Of a stretch of 64,000 nt of DNA, positions 9,053 to 18,687 are shown piece by piece. The DNA is taken from NCBI GenBank assembly GCA_016841905.1, contig JAENYF010000002.1:50576-114575 (forward strand). The letters run 5' to 3'. The notes under the pieces were generated by a model that made no database searches, had not been told where the DNA came from, and saw only the letters and a program-made list of their open reading frames with translations. Both the position numbers and the translations under genes were made by a program. The DNA is from Desulfoscipio geothermicus. GTDB lineage: Bacteria > Bacillota > Desulfotomaculia > Desulfotomaculales > Desulfallaceae. Within the stretch, counting starts at the first letter, position 1; every line of letters begins with the position of its first letter.

Positions 9053-10813
9053 TTGCCATATGATGCAACTAAACTAAAAGACTATGAAATTGCCGAACAG
9101 GCGGGAAAAAATATGCCCACGCCTTACGAATGGCAGGAGAAGCTAGGCTTACAAAAAGAAGAAGTGATTCCCTATGGTATAATATGCAAGCTGGACTTCA
9201 TGAAGATTATTGACCGTTTGAAAGACAAGCCGGACGGTAAATTCATCGAAGTTACCGCTGTTACCCCTACCCCGCTGGGCGAAGGTAAAACAACTACTAC
9301 CATGGGTATAACGGAAGGTCTTGGTAAACGGGGCATAAACGTTGGTGCGGCTATTCGCCAGCCCTCTGGTGGACCCACCATGAACATTAAAGGTACTGCC
9401 GCCGGTGGGGGCAATGCGTTGGCCATCCCCATGACCGAGTTCTCTCTTGGCCTAACTGGTGACCTGAATGATATTATGAATGCTCACAACCTGGCTATGG
9501 TAGCCCTCACAGCAAGGATGCAGCATGAAAGAAATTACGATGATGAGGAACTAGCTAAACGCAACTTACAACGCCTGGATATCGACCCTACCCGAGTGGA
9601 GATCGGCTGGGTCATTGACTTTTGCGCTCAGGCTCTGCGGAACATCATTATCGGTATTGGCGGTAGGATGGACGGCTATATGATGCAATCGAAGTTCAAT
9701 ATTGCCGTGAGCTCTGAGATTATGGCCATTCTTGCCGTAGCCAGGGATTTAAAAGATATGCGTGAGCGTATTGGCAAGATTATCGTAGCTTATGATAAGA
9801 AGGGTAATCCAGTAACTACCTCTGAACTGGAAGTGGCCGGTGCGATGACCGCTTTTATGCGCAATGCCATTAACCCCACATTGATGAGTACTGCTGAATA
9901 TCAGCCCGTACTTGTGCATGCCGGCCCGTTTGCTAATATAGCTATCGGTCAGTCCTCCATTATTGCTGACCGCATTGGTTTAAAGATGTTTGATTATCAT
10001 GTTACCGAGAGTGGATTTGCTGCTGACATTGGTTTTGAGAAGTTCTGGAATGTCAAGTGCCGCTTCAGTGGGCACATTCCCAACGTTTCCGTGCTTACTA
10101 CTACCATCCGGGCGGTCAAGATGCATGGTGGCGGTCCTAAGGTTGTCGCCGGGCGTCCGCTGCCTGAAGCATATATTAAGGAAAACGTTGGTCTGGTGGA
10201 AAAAGGCTGTGAGAACCTGGTACACCATATCAATACCGTGCGTAAATCCGGTATCAAACCAGTGGTTTGTATAAACTCATTTAGTACCGATACAAAAGAT
10301 GAAATTATGGCTGTACGCCGAGCTGCCGAGGCAGCCGGAGCCCGCTGCGCCTGGTCCGAGCACTGGCTTAAGGGTGGCGAAGGTGCACTGGAACTGGCTG
10401 ACGCAGTTATCGACGCCTGCAGCGACCAAGTTGACTTCAAGTTCCTTTACCCGTTGGAAATGCCCTTGCGCCAGAGAGTGGATATTATTGCCAGGGAGGT
10501 TTATGGTGCCGATGGTGTAAGTTGGACGACAGAGGCCGAAGCGAAGGCTCGGGCTTTCGAAGAAAACCCGGCTTATCAAGATTTTGCAACTATGATGGTT
10601 AAAACTCACCTCAGCTTGACCCACGACCCCACACTTAAGGGTGTGCCCAAGGGCTGGATATTGCCAATACGCGACGTTCTTGTTTATGCTGGCGCTAAGT
10701 TTCTCTGCCCCATGGCAGGTTCAATCAGCTTGATGCCTGGAACGGGCTCTGACCCGGCTTACCGGAGAATCGATGTTAACACTGAAAATGGTCAAGTAAT
10801 GGGCTTATTCTGA
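9053..10813 (+). CDS. fhs: Formate--tetrahydrofolate ligase
   Basis: ATP-dependent ligation of formate to tetrahydrofolate, the methyl-branch entry step of the reductive acetyl-CoA (Wood-Ljungdahl) pathway and a source of C1 units. The 586-residue protein has the P-loop [11 protein letters not shown] near residues 70-80, [14 protein letters not shown], and the family signatures [10 protein letters not shown] and [16 protein letters not shown] segment near the C-terminus. It is about 25-30 residues longer at the N-terminus than the common enzyme. The start is TTG 9053 with GAGAGGAG upstream. It is a single-gene unit with its own terminator and lies close to the folate genes. Confidence 0.97.
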   Translation: MPYDATKLKDYEIAEQAGKNMPTPYEWQEKLGLQKEEVIPYGIICKLDFMKIIDRLKDKPDGKFIEVTAVTPTPLGEGKTTTTMGITEGLGKRGINVGAAIRQPSGGPTMNIKGTAAGGGNALAIPMTEFSLGLTGDLNDIMNAHNLAMVALTARMQHERNYDDEELAKRNLQRLDIDPTRVEIGWVIDFCAQALRNIIIGIGGRMDGYMMQSKFNIAVSSEIMAILAVARDLKDMRERIGKIIVAYDKKGNPVTTSELEVAGAMTAFMRNAINPTLMSTAEYQPVLVHAGPFANIAIGQSSIIADRIGLKMFDYHVTESGFAADIGFEKFWNVKCRFSGHIPNVSVLTTTIRAVKMHGGGPKVVAGRPLPEAYIKENVGLVEKGCENLVHHINTVRKSGIKPVVCINSFSTDTKDEIMAVRRAAEAAGARCAWSEHWLKGGEGALELADAVIDACSDQVDFKFLYPLEMPLRQRVDIIAREVYGADGVSWTTEAEAKARAFEENPAYQDFATMMVKTHLSLTHDPTLKGVPKGWILPIRDVLVYAGAKFLCPMAGSISLMPGTGSDPAYRRIDVNTENGQVMGLF

Positions 10814-10820
10814 TAAACAC

Positions 10821-10849
10821 GAGATCCCGCAAAGGGATCTTTTTTTTTC
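10821..10849 (+). terminator. Terminator after fhs
   Basis: AGATCCC and GGGATCT pair around a GCAAA loop, followed by eight T. The remaining bases to 11041 show no further gene. Confidence 0.88.
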
Positions 10850-11041
10850 GAAAATACACTTTGACTAGGTTGATTACTCAATAATGTGTAGTTGTTTTAT
10901 ATATTGCATAAAAGGGATTATGCGTTATATCTAATAATACCCGGCAGGAGAAAGACTATATTTAACAGAACTTACACATGAACATAGTTTATTGCAACGG
11001 TGAAAACTTAAACATAGACATATTGAATGGGGTGCGTTATT

Positions 11042-11503
11042 ATGTCCAGACCACCTAAATGTCGCCGGGTTGAATTTATGCCCGAGACGACTTTTTTTAA
11101 GCCTGTCGGGGTTCCAGTTAGTGAACTTGAGGTTGTTCGACTGACGGTGGAAGAATTGGAAGCTATTAGACTAAAAGATTTGCTTGGTCTTGAACAAGAA
11201 GGCTGTGCTAAAAAAATGGGCGTTTCACGGCCCACTTACCACCGGATATTATCCTCTGCCCGTGAAAAAGTAGCTGCAGCATTGTTGGAGGGTAAAGCCA
11301 TCCGCGTAGCGGGTGGACATTTTGAAATTGTAGTGCGTTACTTTAAATGCTTAAACTGTGGTCACGAGTGGGAATTACCCTGTGGTATGGGGCCACGTGG
11401 TTGTAATATAATCTGTCCGCATTGTCAGAGCTGCGATGTTTTCAGGGTAAGCAAGGAGGGGCATTCCTATGAAGGCTGCATGAAGAAAAGGCTGGGTAAC
11501 TAA
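11042..11503 (+). CDS. DUF134 family DNA-binding protein
   Basis: A 153-residue protein of the DUF134 family, predicted regulators with a sigma-70 region 4-like helix-turn-helix. The N-terminus SRPPKCRRVEFMPE is typical; the HTH lies at about 37-75 (LTVEELEAIRLKDLLGL...MGVSRPTYHRIL). The C-terminal part carries a Cys/His cluster (CLNCGHEW, CGMGPRGC, CPHCQSC) that probably binds zinc or an iron-sulfur cluster. ATG 11042 is chosen because the family begins there; GGGGTG lies just upstream. Targets are unknown. Confidence 0.85.
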   Translation: MSRPPKCRRVEFMPETTFFKPVGVPVSELEVVRLTVEELEAIRLKDLLGLEQEGCAKKMGVSRPTYHRILSSAREKVAAALLEGKAIRVAGGHFEIVVRYFKCLNCGHEWELPCGMGPRGCNIICPHCQSCDVFRVSKEGHSYEGCMKKRLGN

Positions 11504-11635
11504 AGGAGAATTTATAATCGATAATCGATGCAAGATAGGTAAATCTAAATATCACTGTTTCCTTTCTATTTACCAAAAAAAGCTAAAGCTATCCCATAAA
11601 TAGGTAGGAAAAATATATTCACAGGAGTGAATGCT

Positions 11636-12229
11636 TTGCACCGGGTGAGCCGTATTATCAATGACTCCCTGTATAGAAAATGTGTCGAGCGCAATGCTGT
11701 ATGCGAGCAAAACAGGCGCTTTTGCCGGCATGATTTACAGCACATGCTGGATGTGGCTCGCATTACTTATTTGCTGGTACTGGAAGCATGCATAGTGGGC
11801 GATAATTTAACTAGTGATATGCCGGGGGAAGAGTCTTTATTCAAAATATTGGCCGATGCAGCCACTAAAGAAAAGGCGACAGCCATAAATATGCCGGGAA
11901 TACTTAGGCAAGTTAAAGAGACAATATTTGCCGCCGGTTTGTTGCATGACATCGCCCGGTGGGTGGAATATGAATCCGGTGAAAACCACACCATTGCAGG
12001 AGCCCGAATGGCCGGTGAAGTATTGAGTCGGGCCGGATTTACTGATGCTGAGCAACGATTGATCACTAGGGCTATTGGTGAGCACCGAACCGATGGCGCC
12101 GAAGCCAGCCCGCTGGGCCAGTATATCTGCAGGGCAGATGATTTAGCCCGCCCATGTTTTCACTGCGCTGCTCGGGATGATTGCTACAAAATCAGCCATA
12201 TGGAAACTGCTGGTGTGCTTTTATATTAG
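11636..12229 (+). CDS. HD domain phosphohydrolase-like protein
   Basis: A 197-residue protein with an HD-superfamily pattern: RHDLQHMLDVAR near residue 30, then GLLHDIARWVEY near 105 (the HD dyad), the ENHTIAGA histidine, and a later IGEHR. This is enough for a metal-dependent phosphohydrolase or nucleotidase fold. The C-terminus has two Cys pairs (CFHCAARDDC). The ribosome site AGGAG at 11623-11627 suggests TTG 11636; GTG 11627 is an alternative. It precedes folP by 70 bases and may be co-transcribed with the folate genes. The substrate is unknown. Confidence 0.75.
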   Translation: MHRVSRIINDSLYRKCVERNAVCEQNRRFCRHDLQHMLDVARITYLLVLEACIVGDNLTSDMPGEESLFKILADAATKEKATAINMPGILRQVKETIFAAGLLHDIARWVEYESGENHTIAGARMAGEVLSRAGFTDAEQRLITRAIGEHRTDGAEASPLGQYICRADDLARPCFHCAARDDCYKISHMETAGVLLY

Positions 12230-12299
12230 ACCGGGCTTTAGATATAGATGAGAGTATCATTACGAACGGATATTCTTTGAAAAAGACGGGGGAATCATA

Positions 12300-13484
12300 G
12301 TGACCTTTAAGATGTATAATTTGGTAGTTGCACACCGGTCCGGGATTATGGAGGAATTTAGAAAAATTGGAGTGGATCCGGCCGGCGGTGCTGTCATGGC
12401 ACAAAAAGCGCTGCACCTTGTGATAAAGATATTTGACTTAGCACCCCGACAAGCTAACATTATCAAACAGGAAATGCTTGGCAAGGGTGCCGATGCCGCT
12501 ATTGCCAGGGGTACGGTGGACTGCTCAGTGGAAAAAACCGATGTGCTGCTGATGGGTACTGAAAAACAATACCGGGAGGTTATTAAAAAACTACGTATGC
12601 AGCCCTTTCAGCTGGCCAGCCTGGCCGACCAACTGGAGGAGTTAATCAATAACACGAGAGGTCGCTCGCCCAGGGAGCTAATCTGCAGGGATAAAAAATT
12701 ATCCCTGGGAGAAAGGACGCTGGTGATGGGTATCCTAAATGTGACGCCTGATTCTTTTTCCGACGGAGGCAAGTATAATCGTATTGATAATGCTATAGCT
12801 CAGGCCCGTCGTATGGTGGATGAGGGTGCGGATATAATTGACTTGGGCGGCGAATCCACTCGTCCCGGTTATACACCGGTAAGCGGGGAAGAGGAGCTGG
12901 ACCGGGTGATACCTGTACTGAAGGTGCTGGTGTGTGAGCTTAACGTGCCTATCAGTGTTGACACTACCAAAGCGTTAGTAGCCCGGCGTGCTTTGGAGGT
13001 TGGGGCTCATATAATTAACGACCAGTGGGCGTTGCGGGCAGACCTAGATATGGCCTCTGTGTTGGCAGAATACCAAGTGCCTGTGGTAATGATGCATAAC
13101 CAGCAAGATACTACCTACCGTGATTTAATGGGTGATATGGTACAATTTTTCCAAGAGAGCATAGCTAAAGCTGAGCAGTCCGGGATAGCCAGGGAAAATA
13201 TAATCATTGACCCAGGTATCGGTTTGGGCAAGACCTCTGAGCAAAACCTTGAGGTGCTGCGCCGCCTACGAGAGTTGGATTGTCTGGGGCTGCCTGTACT
13301 GCTGGGCACATCCCGCAAGTCTATGATCGGCAAAGTACTTGGTTTACCATTAGACCAGAGGGTAGAGGGTACTGCTGCTACTGTTGCTCTGGGTATAGCA
13401 AGCGGAACGGATATAGTCCGGGTACATGATGTTAAGGAAATAGTTAGGGTTGCCCGGATGACTGATGCAGTGGTGCGGCATTAA
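12300..13484 (+). CDS. folP: Dihydropteroate synthase with N-terminal extension
   Basis: Condenses 6-hydroxymethyl-dihydropterin diphosphate with p-aminobenzoate to dihydropteroate. The DHPS TIM barrel (about residues 130-390) shows MGILNVTPDSFSDGG, DLGGESTRPG, ISVDTTKA, DPGIGLGKT, LGTSRKS and RVHDVKE, all catalytic and pterin/pABA loops. About 125 residues precede the barrel, with no recognisable motif beyond a helical, charged character; the total is 394 residues against about 280 for the stand-alone enzyme. GACGGGGGA precedes the GTG start. folB follows after 20 bases. Confidence 0.95.
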   Translation: MTFKMYNLVVAHRSGIMEEFRKIGVDPAGGAVMAQKALHLVIKIFDLAPRQANIIKQEMLGKGADAAIARGTVDCSVEKTDVLLMGTEKQYREVIKKLRMQPFQLASLADQLEELINNTRGRSPRELICRDKKLSLGERTLVMGILNVTPDSFSDGGKYNRIDNAIAQARRMVDEGADIIDLGGESTRPGYTPVSGEEELDRVIPVLKVLVCELNVPISVDTTKALVARRALEVGAHIINDQWALRADLDMASVLAEYQVPVVMMHNQQDTTYRDLMGDMVQFFQESIAKAEQSGIARENIIIDPGIGLGKTSEQNLEVLRRLRELDCLGLPVLLGTSRKSMIGKVLGLPLDQRVEGTAATVALGIASGTDIVRVHDVKEIVRVARMTDAVVRH

Positions 13485-13504
13485 CAAGGACCAACTAGCA
13501 GAAG

Positions 13505-13894
13505 GTGGCGATTTGCCTGGACAAAATAGTAATGAGTAGCATGAGCTTTTACGGTTATCACGGTGTATTACCCCAAGAAAGGGAATTAGGACAGCTGTTT
13601 GTGGTGGATGTTGAACTACAATTGGATTTGCGCATAGCTGGGGAAAGTGATGACCCCAGTAAAACAGTGAGCTATGCCGATGTATATGAGGTAGTACGAC
13701 AGGTGGTAACTGGCTCACCCAGTAAATTAATTGAGGCAGTGGCCGAGCAAATAGCTTTCGAATTGCTGCAGCAATTTGACGTGCAGCAGGTGATGGTCCG
13801 GGTCAAAAAGCCTGCTGCCCCTGTGCCTGGGCAATTTAGCTATATGGCCGTGGAAATTGTCCGCTCCCAAGCAAGGGTGGTGAGCAAGCAGTGA
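13505..13894 (+). CDS. folB: Dihydroneopterin aldolase
   Basis: FolB converts 7,8-dihydroneopterin to 6-hydroxymethyl-dihydropterin and glycolaldehyde. The ~129-residue product has the core SMSFYGYHGVLPQERELGQ, the SYADVYEVV segment and the conserved catalytic Lys near VMVRVKKPAAP. The start is uncertain: GTG 13505 overlaps the likely ribosome site GAAGGTGG (13501-13508), and an ATT or CTG a few codons later would give the more usual spacing. The stop codon overlaps the start of folK by four bases. Confidence 0.93.
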   Translation: MAICLDKIVMSSMSFYGYHGVLPQERELGQLFVVDVELQLDLRIAGESDDPSKTVSYADVYEVVRQVVTGSPSKLIEAVAEQIAFELLQQFDVQQVMVRVKKPAAPVPGQFSYMAVEIVRSQARVVSKQ

Positions 13895-14412
13895 ATACTC
13901 TGCTTGGGGTGGATACAACGGGAAGCTACAAACCAGTGCGTTGCTATATTGGTCTGGGTGCTAATATTGGTAACAGCCGGGATACTATTGCCGAGGCACT
14001 TAAGCGGTTGAATGAATTACCAAATCTGACGGTTAATACTGTAGCGCCTCTCTACCGTACTGCACCAATAGGTTATACCGAACAGAACTACTTTATTAAT
14101 ACTGTAGCCGAGGTGAGTACCACTTTAACTCCCCGCCAGCTGCTGACTGCCTTACAACAAATTGAAAATGACCTGGGCCGGGTGCGGGTAATGCGCTGGG
14201 GTCCACGCACAGTGGATCTGGATATACTACTGTATGGTGAGCAAACCATCCTGGAACCTGAACTGCAAGTGCCGCATCCACGCATGACTCAGCGAGCTTT
14301 CGTTATGGTGCCTCTGGCAGATTTAAATCCTGGCCTGGATATTGATGGCCAAAAGGCGCAGTTATTAGCCCAACGCTTAGTGGAGGAACAAGAAATTTAT
14401 GCTGAACAATAA
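13891..14412 (+). CDS. folK: 6-hydroxymethyl-dihydropterin pyrophosphokinase
   Basis: HPPK transfers pyrophosphate from ATP to 6-hydroxymethyl-dihydropterin, supplying the FolP substrate. 173 residues with GLGANIGNS, the YFINTVAEV segment, the ATP/Mg-binding GPRTVDLDILLYG motif and HPRMTQRAFVMVPLADL. GTG 13891 overlaps the folB stop, showing translational coupling. The order folP-folB-folK is the standard clostridial folate operon. Confidence 0.96.
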   Translation: MNTLLGVDTTGSYKPVRCYIGLGANIGNSRDTIAEALKRLNELPNLTVNTVAPLYRTAPIGYTEQNYFINTVAEVSTTLTPRQLLTALQQIENDLGRVRVMRWGPRTVDLDILLYGEQTILEPELQVPHPRMTQRAFVMVPLADLNPGLDIDGQKAQLLAQRLVEEQEIYAEQ

Positions 14413-14880
14413 TATGCAATGCTTAAAGGAGGTTGCTTGTGGTTGAAAGAGAATTAATATTGGACGGCGGTTATACTCCTACCTAAAATAAATATTGGAA
14501 TATATGAATTATTGCACCAAGGCACTCTGGCAGGATATTAACATTTATATTCAGCTCAATTATCAGGTTTTTCGAAAATTGACGTTAGCAAATGCTCTGC
14601 GAAACCGGGCTGGAATGTTAAATATAAGAAAGCCGGTAAGTCTATTTGCAAATGATACCCGAAGAAAGATGGTTTTTAGTGCTGATTGTCATTGCACAGG
14701 ATCTGATACCGGAAATAAACAACACAAGTAATTTTGAGAAAGCAAATCGTGGCAACTGTAAATGATGCCAAACCTTTTAATGGAACAAAACGGCTGGTGA
14801 TTCAGGTAGACGATGAAAAAAATTGGTCTTTATATTAGACCAACTCGGTAGTATAATTAACAGCAACTAAGTAAAGGAAG
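14413..14880 (+). other. Gene-poor stretch with short decayed-looking frames
   Basis: No convincing intact gene. A strong AAAGGAGGT at 14426-14434 precedes GTG 14439, but that frame stops after about 15 codons. A 78-codon frame at 14495-14731 has no recognisable family and no good ribosome site. Short coding-like fragments persist to about 14840. The combination of a good ribosome site with an immediate stop suggests the remains of a gene that followed folK. Confidence 0.45.
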
Positions 14881-14883
14881 TCA

Positions 14884-14966
14884 TTTGGGGTGCTGAAAGG
14901 CTGAGAGGCGATATGCCAACCCATTGAACCTGCTCTGGTTAATACCAGCGAAGGGAAATGCAACTA
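14884..14966 (+). promoter_or_regulatory. TPP riboswitch (THI element)
   Basis: The sequence carries the hallmark conserved segments of the thiamine pyrophosphate aptamer in order: GGGGTGC, GGCTGAGAGG, then CCATTGAACCTG, then CTGGTTAATACCAGCG and AAGGGA. It is followed directly by a hairpin with a T tract and then the thiamine genes, fitting transcriptional attenuation by TPP. The aptamer core shows no obvious damage although all downstream thi genes are broken. Confidence 0.93.
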
Positions 14967-14975
14967 AACTATTTG

Positions 14976-15007
14976 TGGCACTCCGAGCAGGGGTGTTTTA
15001 TTTTTGG
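14976..15007 (+). terminator. Terminator of the TPP riboswitch
   Basis: CACTCC and GGGGTG pair around a five-base loop and are followed by a T-rich tract (TTTTATTTTT). Position just 3' of the aptamer fits the expression platform. Confidence 0.7.
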
Positions 15008-15043
15008 TTTTATACCAAAATAGACAAAAGGAGTTGAACAATT

Positions 15044-15935
15044 ATGATTGGCAAGATTAATGATGATTTATGATTTTTTTAACAGGGTGATCCTGTAGGA
15101 AACAGGTGCTCTAACCAACGAGGTGTTAGTTGGTCCGTGCATGGGTGTTGACGCGGCAATTTTAAAAATTGGGGATTAATTCATGGCTATCGCTGAGGGC
15201 CCTATTCCCCCTGGACCGACCACCTCGCTGGAGGACTTCGGCTGGATAACTGTGCATATCGGGGCCAGTGATATTGCGATAACAGGCATAAGGCCTCAGT
15301 ATATGACCTACTCACGGCTAATTCCGTTGGAAACCTCAGAAGAATATATAACCCGCCTTGTTTGCAGTATAAGCGAAAGTGCACGGGAATTGGGGATCTC
15401 TATCGTCGGTGGTCATACTGGTTTCTACGGTGCGGTGACTGTTCCGAGTAGCGGTGGCATTACCGTGTGGGGTTTAGGCCAAGAATATATAACACCTGCA
15501 GATGCCCGGGTAGATGATGCCGTGTTGATTACCAAAGGAGTTGCAATAGAGGCAGTCGCTTTATTGGCTGCAGCCTGTGGTGGGGTTCATGCGATGCATG
15601 ATGCAACGGAGGGCGGGTTAGCTAGGGGCTTGTGGGAGATGGTCCAGGCCTCTAGTGTGGGTTTGCGTATCCAGTGCTCTGCAGTCTTAGTTCCACCAGA
15701 TGTGCGGTCTATCTGCCACCATTTTCAGCTTAATCCTTATGAGGTAATAAGTGATGGGACCCTGGTGCTTACTGTTAAACCGGAAATGGTAGAGATAGTT
15801 TTAACTGCTCATGAACTGGCCGGTTTACCAGCGGCTGTGATCGGCCAGGTCGTGTTTTAGGCAGAAGGCTGCTGTTGGCTGGAAGCGGACGGTAGAGTTT
15901 TAGAATTGCTGCCACCGCAGGTGGATCGCTTCTGA
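15044..15935 (+). pseudogene. Broken AIR synthase-like (HypE/ThiL superfamily) gene
   Basis: The original start is probably ATG 15044 behind AAAGGAGTT. The frame hits TGA at 15071, shifts near 15075, and then reads in one frame through TAG 15096, TAA 15177 and TAG 15858 to TGA 15933. Joined across these, the product matches an AIR synthase-related protein: TGALTNEVLVGP, GVDAAILKIGD, GGHTGFYGAV, HDATEGGLARGLWEM and a C-terminal SDGTLVLTV...AAVIGQVV segment typical of the HypE/PurM fold. Only 15183-15860 remains an uninterrupted frame. Such genes sit beside thiD/thiE in relatives, hinting at a thiamine-related role. Confidence 0.85.
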
Positions 15936-16002
15936 GAAGTTTTTTTTCGGTGCATTGTCATTGTCCCAAGGGTAACTGTGTTTTGATGCTGGAGGTAAAA
16001 AA

Positions 16003-16830
16003 GTGATTAAGGTTTTTACCATGGCGGGTCCGATTCCTGCGGAGGGGCAGGAATACAGACTGGTTTGAAAACTTTCAGTGCTCTAGGCGTATATGGTACG
16101 GGTGTCATTACGGCAGTCACGGCCCAGAATACTCGGGGTGTATATAATGTCAAAGAAATGGACCATGAGATCATTGAAGACCAGATAAATTCTATCTTTG
16201 AGGACATTCAGGAGGATGTTGCTAAAATCGGTATGACGTCAAGTGCAAGGACCATCAAAACCATCGCTAAGTCCCTGCGCATGCATAAAGCTCAAAACAT
16301 TGTTGGTAGACACGGTAATGGTTTCTAAGAGCGGTTGTACTCTTTTGCAACCCCAGGCTAGGGAGTCATTAATAAACGAGCTTTTGCCATTAGCGGATGT
16401 TTTAACCCCCAATCTTTTAGAGGCGGAGACGATCACCGGGGAACAAATTTTAAATGTGCCAGCAGTGGAAAAGGCAGCCATAAAAATAAGGCTGTTGGGG
16501 CCGAAGAATGAGGTTGCAAAAGGTGGGCACCTGGAGGGTGCGGCAAATGATGTTTTATTTGATGGAAATGCTGTGTATCACTTTGAGAGTGACCGAATAT
16601 TTACCACTCACACCAATGGCACAAGCTCTTTTTCTTCTGCCATTGCTGTTTTTTAAGCCAAGGGTTTTTCGGTAGGTGAGGCGGTGGCCAGGGCTAAAGA
16701 ATACATCTGCGGTGCTATAGCCCATGCCTTTCCTCTGGGACAAGGGGTGGGACCGACGCATCATTTCTATCAATTTTATCAGCATAGTAACGACGTGATA
16801 AAAGATGTGGTGAAAAATAATGAACTGTAA
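16003..16830 (+). pseudogene. thiD: Broken hydroxymethylpyrimidine (phosphate) kinase
   Basis: GGAGGT precedes GTG 16003. After VFTMAG a one-base loss near 16034 shifts the frame; the other frame restores the DSCGGAGIQTGLKTFSALG substrate/ATP region. It then reads SALGVYGTGVITAVTAQNT normally until a second shift near 16300, after which VDTVMVSKSGC...LTPNLLEAE continues. A TAA at 16654 interrupts the C-terminal part ([12 protein letters not shown]). Intact ThiD phosphorylates HMP to HMP-PP; this copy cannot make a full protein. Its end overlaps the thiE start by 11 bases, the layout of a once-working operon. Confidence 0.9.
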
Positions 16831-17439
16831 TTATAGTTTATACTTGGTTACCGACCGGGCTCTCTTAGGCGGCCAAGTTTTATACCAAGCAGTTGAGGCC
16901 GCGTTGCAGGGTGGGGTTACACTGGTACAGCTTAGAGAGAAACAAACGTCTAGCCGGGATTTCTACCAAATTGCTCTTGGTTTAAAAGCCCTTACCCGAA
17001 AGTATCAGGTGCCTTTGCTGATTAATGATCGGTTGGATATCGCTTTGGCCGTTGATGCCGACACCAGGAGGACCTGCCTCTTCAGGTGGTCAGGGAAATA
17101 CTGGGGCCACAAAAAATAATTGGCTATTCTGTTGCGATTATTGAAGAAGCTGTATATGGGGGAAAGGAACGGAGCTGATTATCTGGGGGCAGGCCCTGTT
17201 TACGCTACCCAAACCAAGTCAACCACTATTGAACCCTTGGGAGTAGAAGGACTGCGTAGCATTAAGGAAGCTGTGTGTATTCCCGTAGTAGGCATCGGCG
17301 GCATTAATGTGAGAAATGTAAGCGAAATCAGAAGGTCCGGCGTAGAGGGGATATCCGTTGTCTCAGCTATCCTGGGAAGCTTTGACCACCGGCCAGTGCT
17401 TCAGGGGAGTTATATACTGCTTGGCAAAAGAAAGGTTAG
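16820..17439 (+). pseudogene. thiE: Broken thiamine phosphate synthase
   Basis: The start is normal ([37 protein letters not shown]). Near 17065 the expected GVHLGQ segment is lost in a small deletion and the frame shifts to [14 protein letters not shown]...[13 protein letters not shown] second shift near 17160 leads to GADYLGAGPVYAT and PVVGIGGIN. A third, near 17385, leads to the terminal ELYTAWQKKG and TAG at 17437. At least three frameshifts make it non-functional as ThiE (HMP-PP plus THZ-P to thiamine phosphate). Confidence 0.9.
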
Positions 17440-17446
17440 GTTAAGG

Positions 17447-18091
17447 ATGCAGGCAACAAAAAAACTGATGTTTATTGATTTTGATGGTACGATTACCCAA
17501 AGGGATACTTGTGCAGCCATGGTAGAAGCTTTTGCTGGCGAGGGCTGGCTGCAAATTAATGAGCTGTGGGAGAAAAGAGAAATTTCCACCGAGGAATGCG
17601 CTAACAGAACATTTCAGCTTTTCCATGCTACATTGGCTGACCTGTGCAAGCTGTTGGATACAATTAAAATAGATGAAGGCTTTGGTGCTTTTGTTGATTT
17701 TTGCAGGGAACAAGGCTATCCGGTTTATATACTAAGCGATGGCTATGACTTTTGCATCGACTATATTCTAAAAAAATATAATTTTAATTTACCCTATTAT
17801 GCGAATCACCTGGTCTATGAAAATGGGTTTCGTATCAGCTGTGATTATTTTAATCGGAACTGTGGTTTATGTGGTACCTGTAAGCGTATCTTGATTGAAA
17901 GTTTAACTGATACGGGCAGTCAAGTGATTTATGTCGGGGATGGTATTTCCGACACTTGTCCTGCCAAGCGTAGCAGCCAAGTGTTTGCCAAAGGACGGCT
18001 GCTTGAGTTCTGCCAGTCAGAAGGAGTTCCTGCTATATCCATGTCCGGTTTTGCCGACGTTCTGAAATATCTTACTTTACATTCCACATAA
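17447..18091 (+). CDS. MtnX-like HAD-IB phosphatase
   Basis: A 214-residue HAD-superfamily phosphatase: motif I FIDFDGTIT near residue 10 (nucleophile Asp), motif II YILSDGYDF near 90, and motif III/IV KR...YVGDGISDTCPA near 165. A Cys-rich insert (CGLCGTCKR) may bind metal. ATG 17447 follows GGTTAAGG; the same frame runs open upstream only because it coincides with part of the broken thiE. Relatives are annotated as 2-hydroxy-3-keto-5-methylthiopentenyl-1-phosphate phosphatase, but the position under the TPP riboswitch makes a thiamine phosphate phosphatase role plausible (inference). It is the only open gene left in this operon. Confidence 0.8.
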   Translation: MQATKKLMFIDFDGTITQRDTCAAMVEAFAGEGWLQINELWEKREISTEECANRTFQLFHATLADLCKLLDTIKIDEGFGAFVDFCREQGYPVYILSDGYDFCIDYILKKYNFNLPYYANHLVYENGFRISCDYFNRNCGLCGTCKRILIESLTDTGSQVIYVGDGISDTCPAKRSSQVFAKGRLLEFCQSEGVPAISMSGFADVLKYLTLHST

Positions 18092-18211
18092 GTTGCTAAT
18101 TAACAGGTGTACATTTTATAAAAATCTTTAAACTAATCATGTGGTTCAAAGTTCAAGATGCAAAGCTTAGCAAATTCCAAATTATTATAAAAACAGCTGA
18201 GGTGACAACAT

Positions 18212-18448
18212 ATGGATTATGTGAAGTCTAGAAACCAAAAACAGTTTAACTCCATTAATTATTACCTTTCACCGCATGAATTGGAGGAGCTGCAAAGAAA
18301 ATACGGTCGGCCAGGGGAGATAGCACCAGGTCAACCAGCGCCCAAGAAACGCAAGCGTTTGGATGACCGTTTGTCTGAGTTGGATCGGAGGGAGAAAAAC
18401 TTAATCGAGCTTAGTGAAATTGATTACGAAGAACCAGTCGTCCATTAG
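18212..18448 (+). CDS. Small conserved-looking hypothetical protein
   Basis: A 78-residue, highly charged soluble protein with a good GAGGTGA ribosome site ahead of ATG 18212 and a terminator after it. It has no signal peptide or membrane segment. An N-terminal YYLSPHELEELQRKYG helix is followed by a basic KKRKR patch and an acidic tail. I do not recognise a family. The clear expression signals argue that it is a real gene. Confidence 0.65.
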   Translation: MDYVKSRNQKQFNSINYYLSPHELEELQRKYGRPGEIAPGQPAPKKRKRLDDRLSELDRREKNLIELSEIDYEEPVVH

Positions 18449-18457
18449 TAATACGAT

Positions 18458-18482
18458 AGCGCCGTTTTACGGCGTTTTCTTT
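18458..18482 (+). terminator. Terminator after small protein gene
   Basis: CGCCGT and ACGGCG form a short hairpin around TTT, followed by TTTTCTTT. Confidence 0.6.
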
Positions 18483-18687
18483 GACTGTGTGAGTGTAGTC
18501 CTTGGTAGTTGACATAGCTCACAGTTCTGAAAATTATTCTTTATATATAACAATATCTACAAATAATTGCTGCTTGTTAAAAGCAGACATGCTTTTTTAG
18601 CTTAATTTTGGAATTAACTTTTAAATGGGGTGGTACTTGGGCATAATAAAATGTAAGGTTTGTTGTTGAGGAGGATTTTTTACAATA

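Noticed and set aside
9990..10274. Alternative frames inside fhs
   Set aside because: They are shadows of the well-conserved fhs reading frame with no start signals.
15044..15935. Stop-codon recoding (selenocysteine or pyrrolysine) in the AIR-synthase-like gene
   Set aside because: The interruptions include TGA, TAG and TAA plus a frameshift, and the neighbouring thiD and thiE are also shifted, so decay is the simpler reading.
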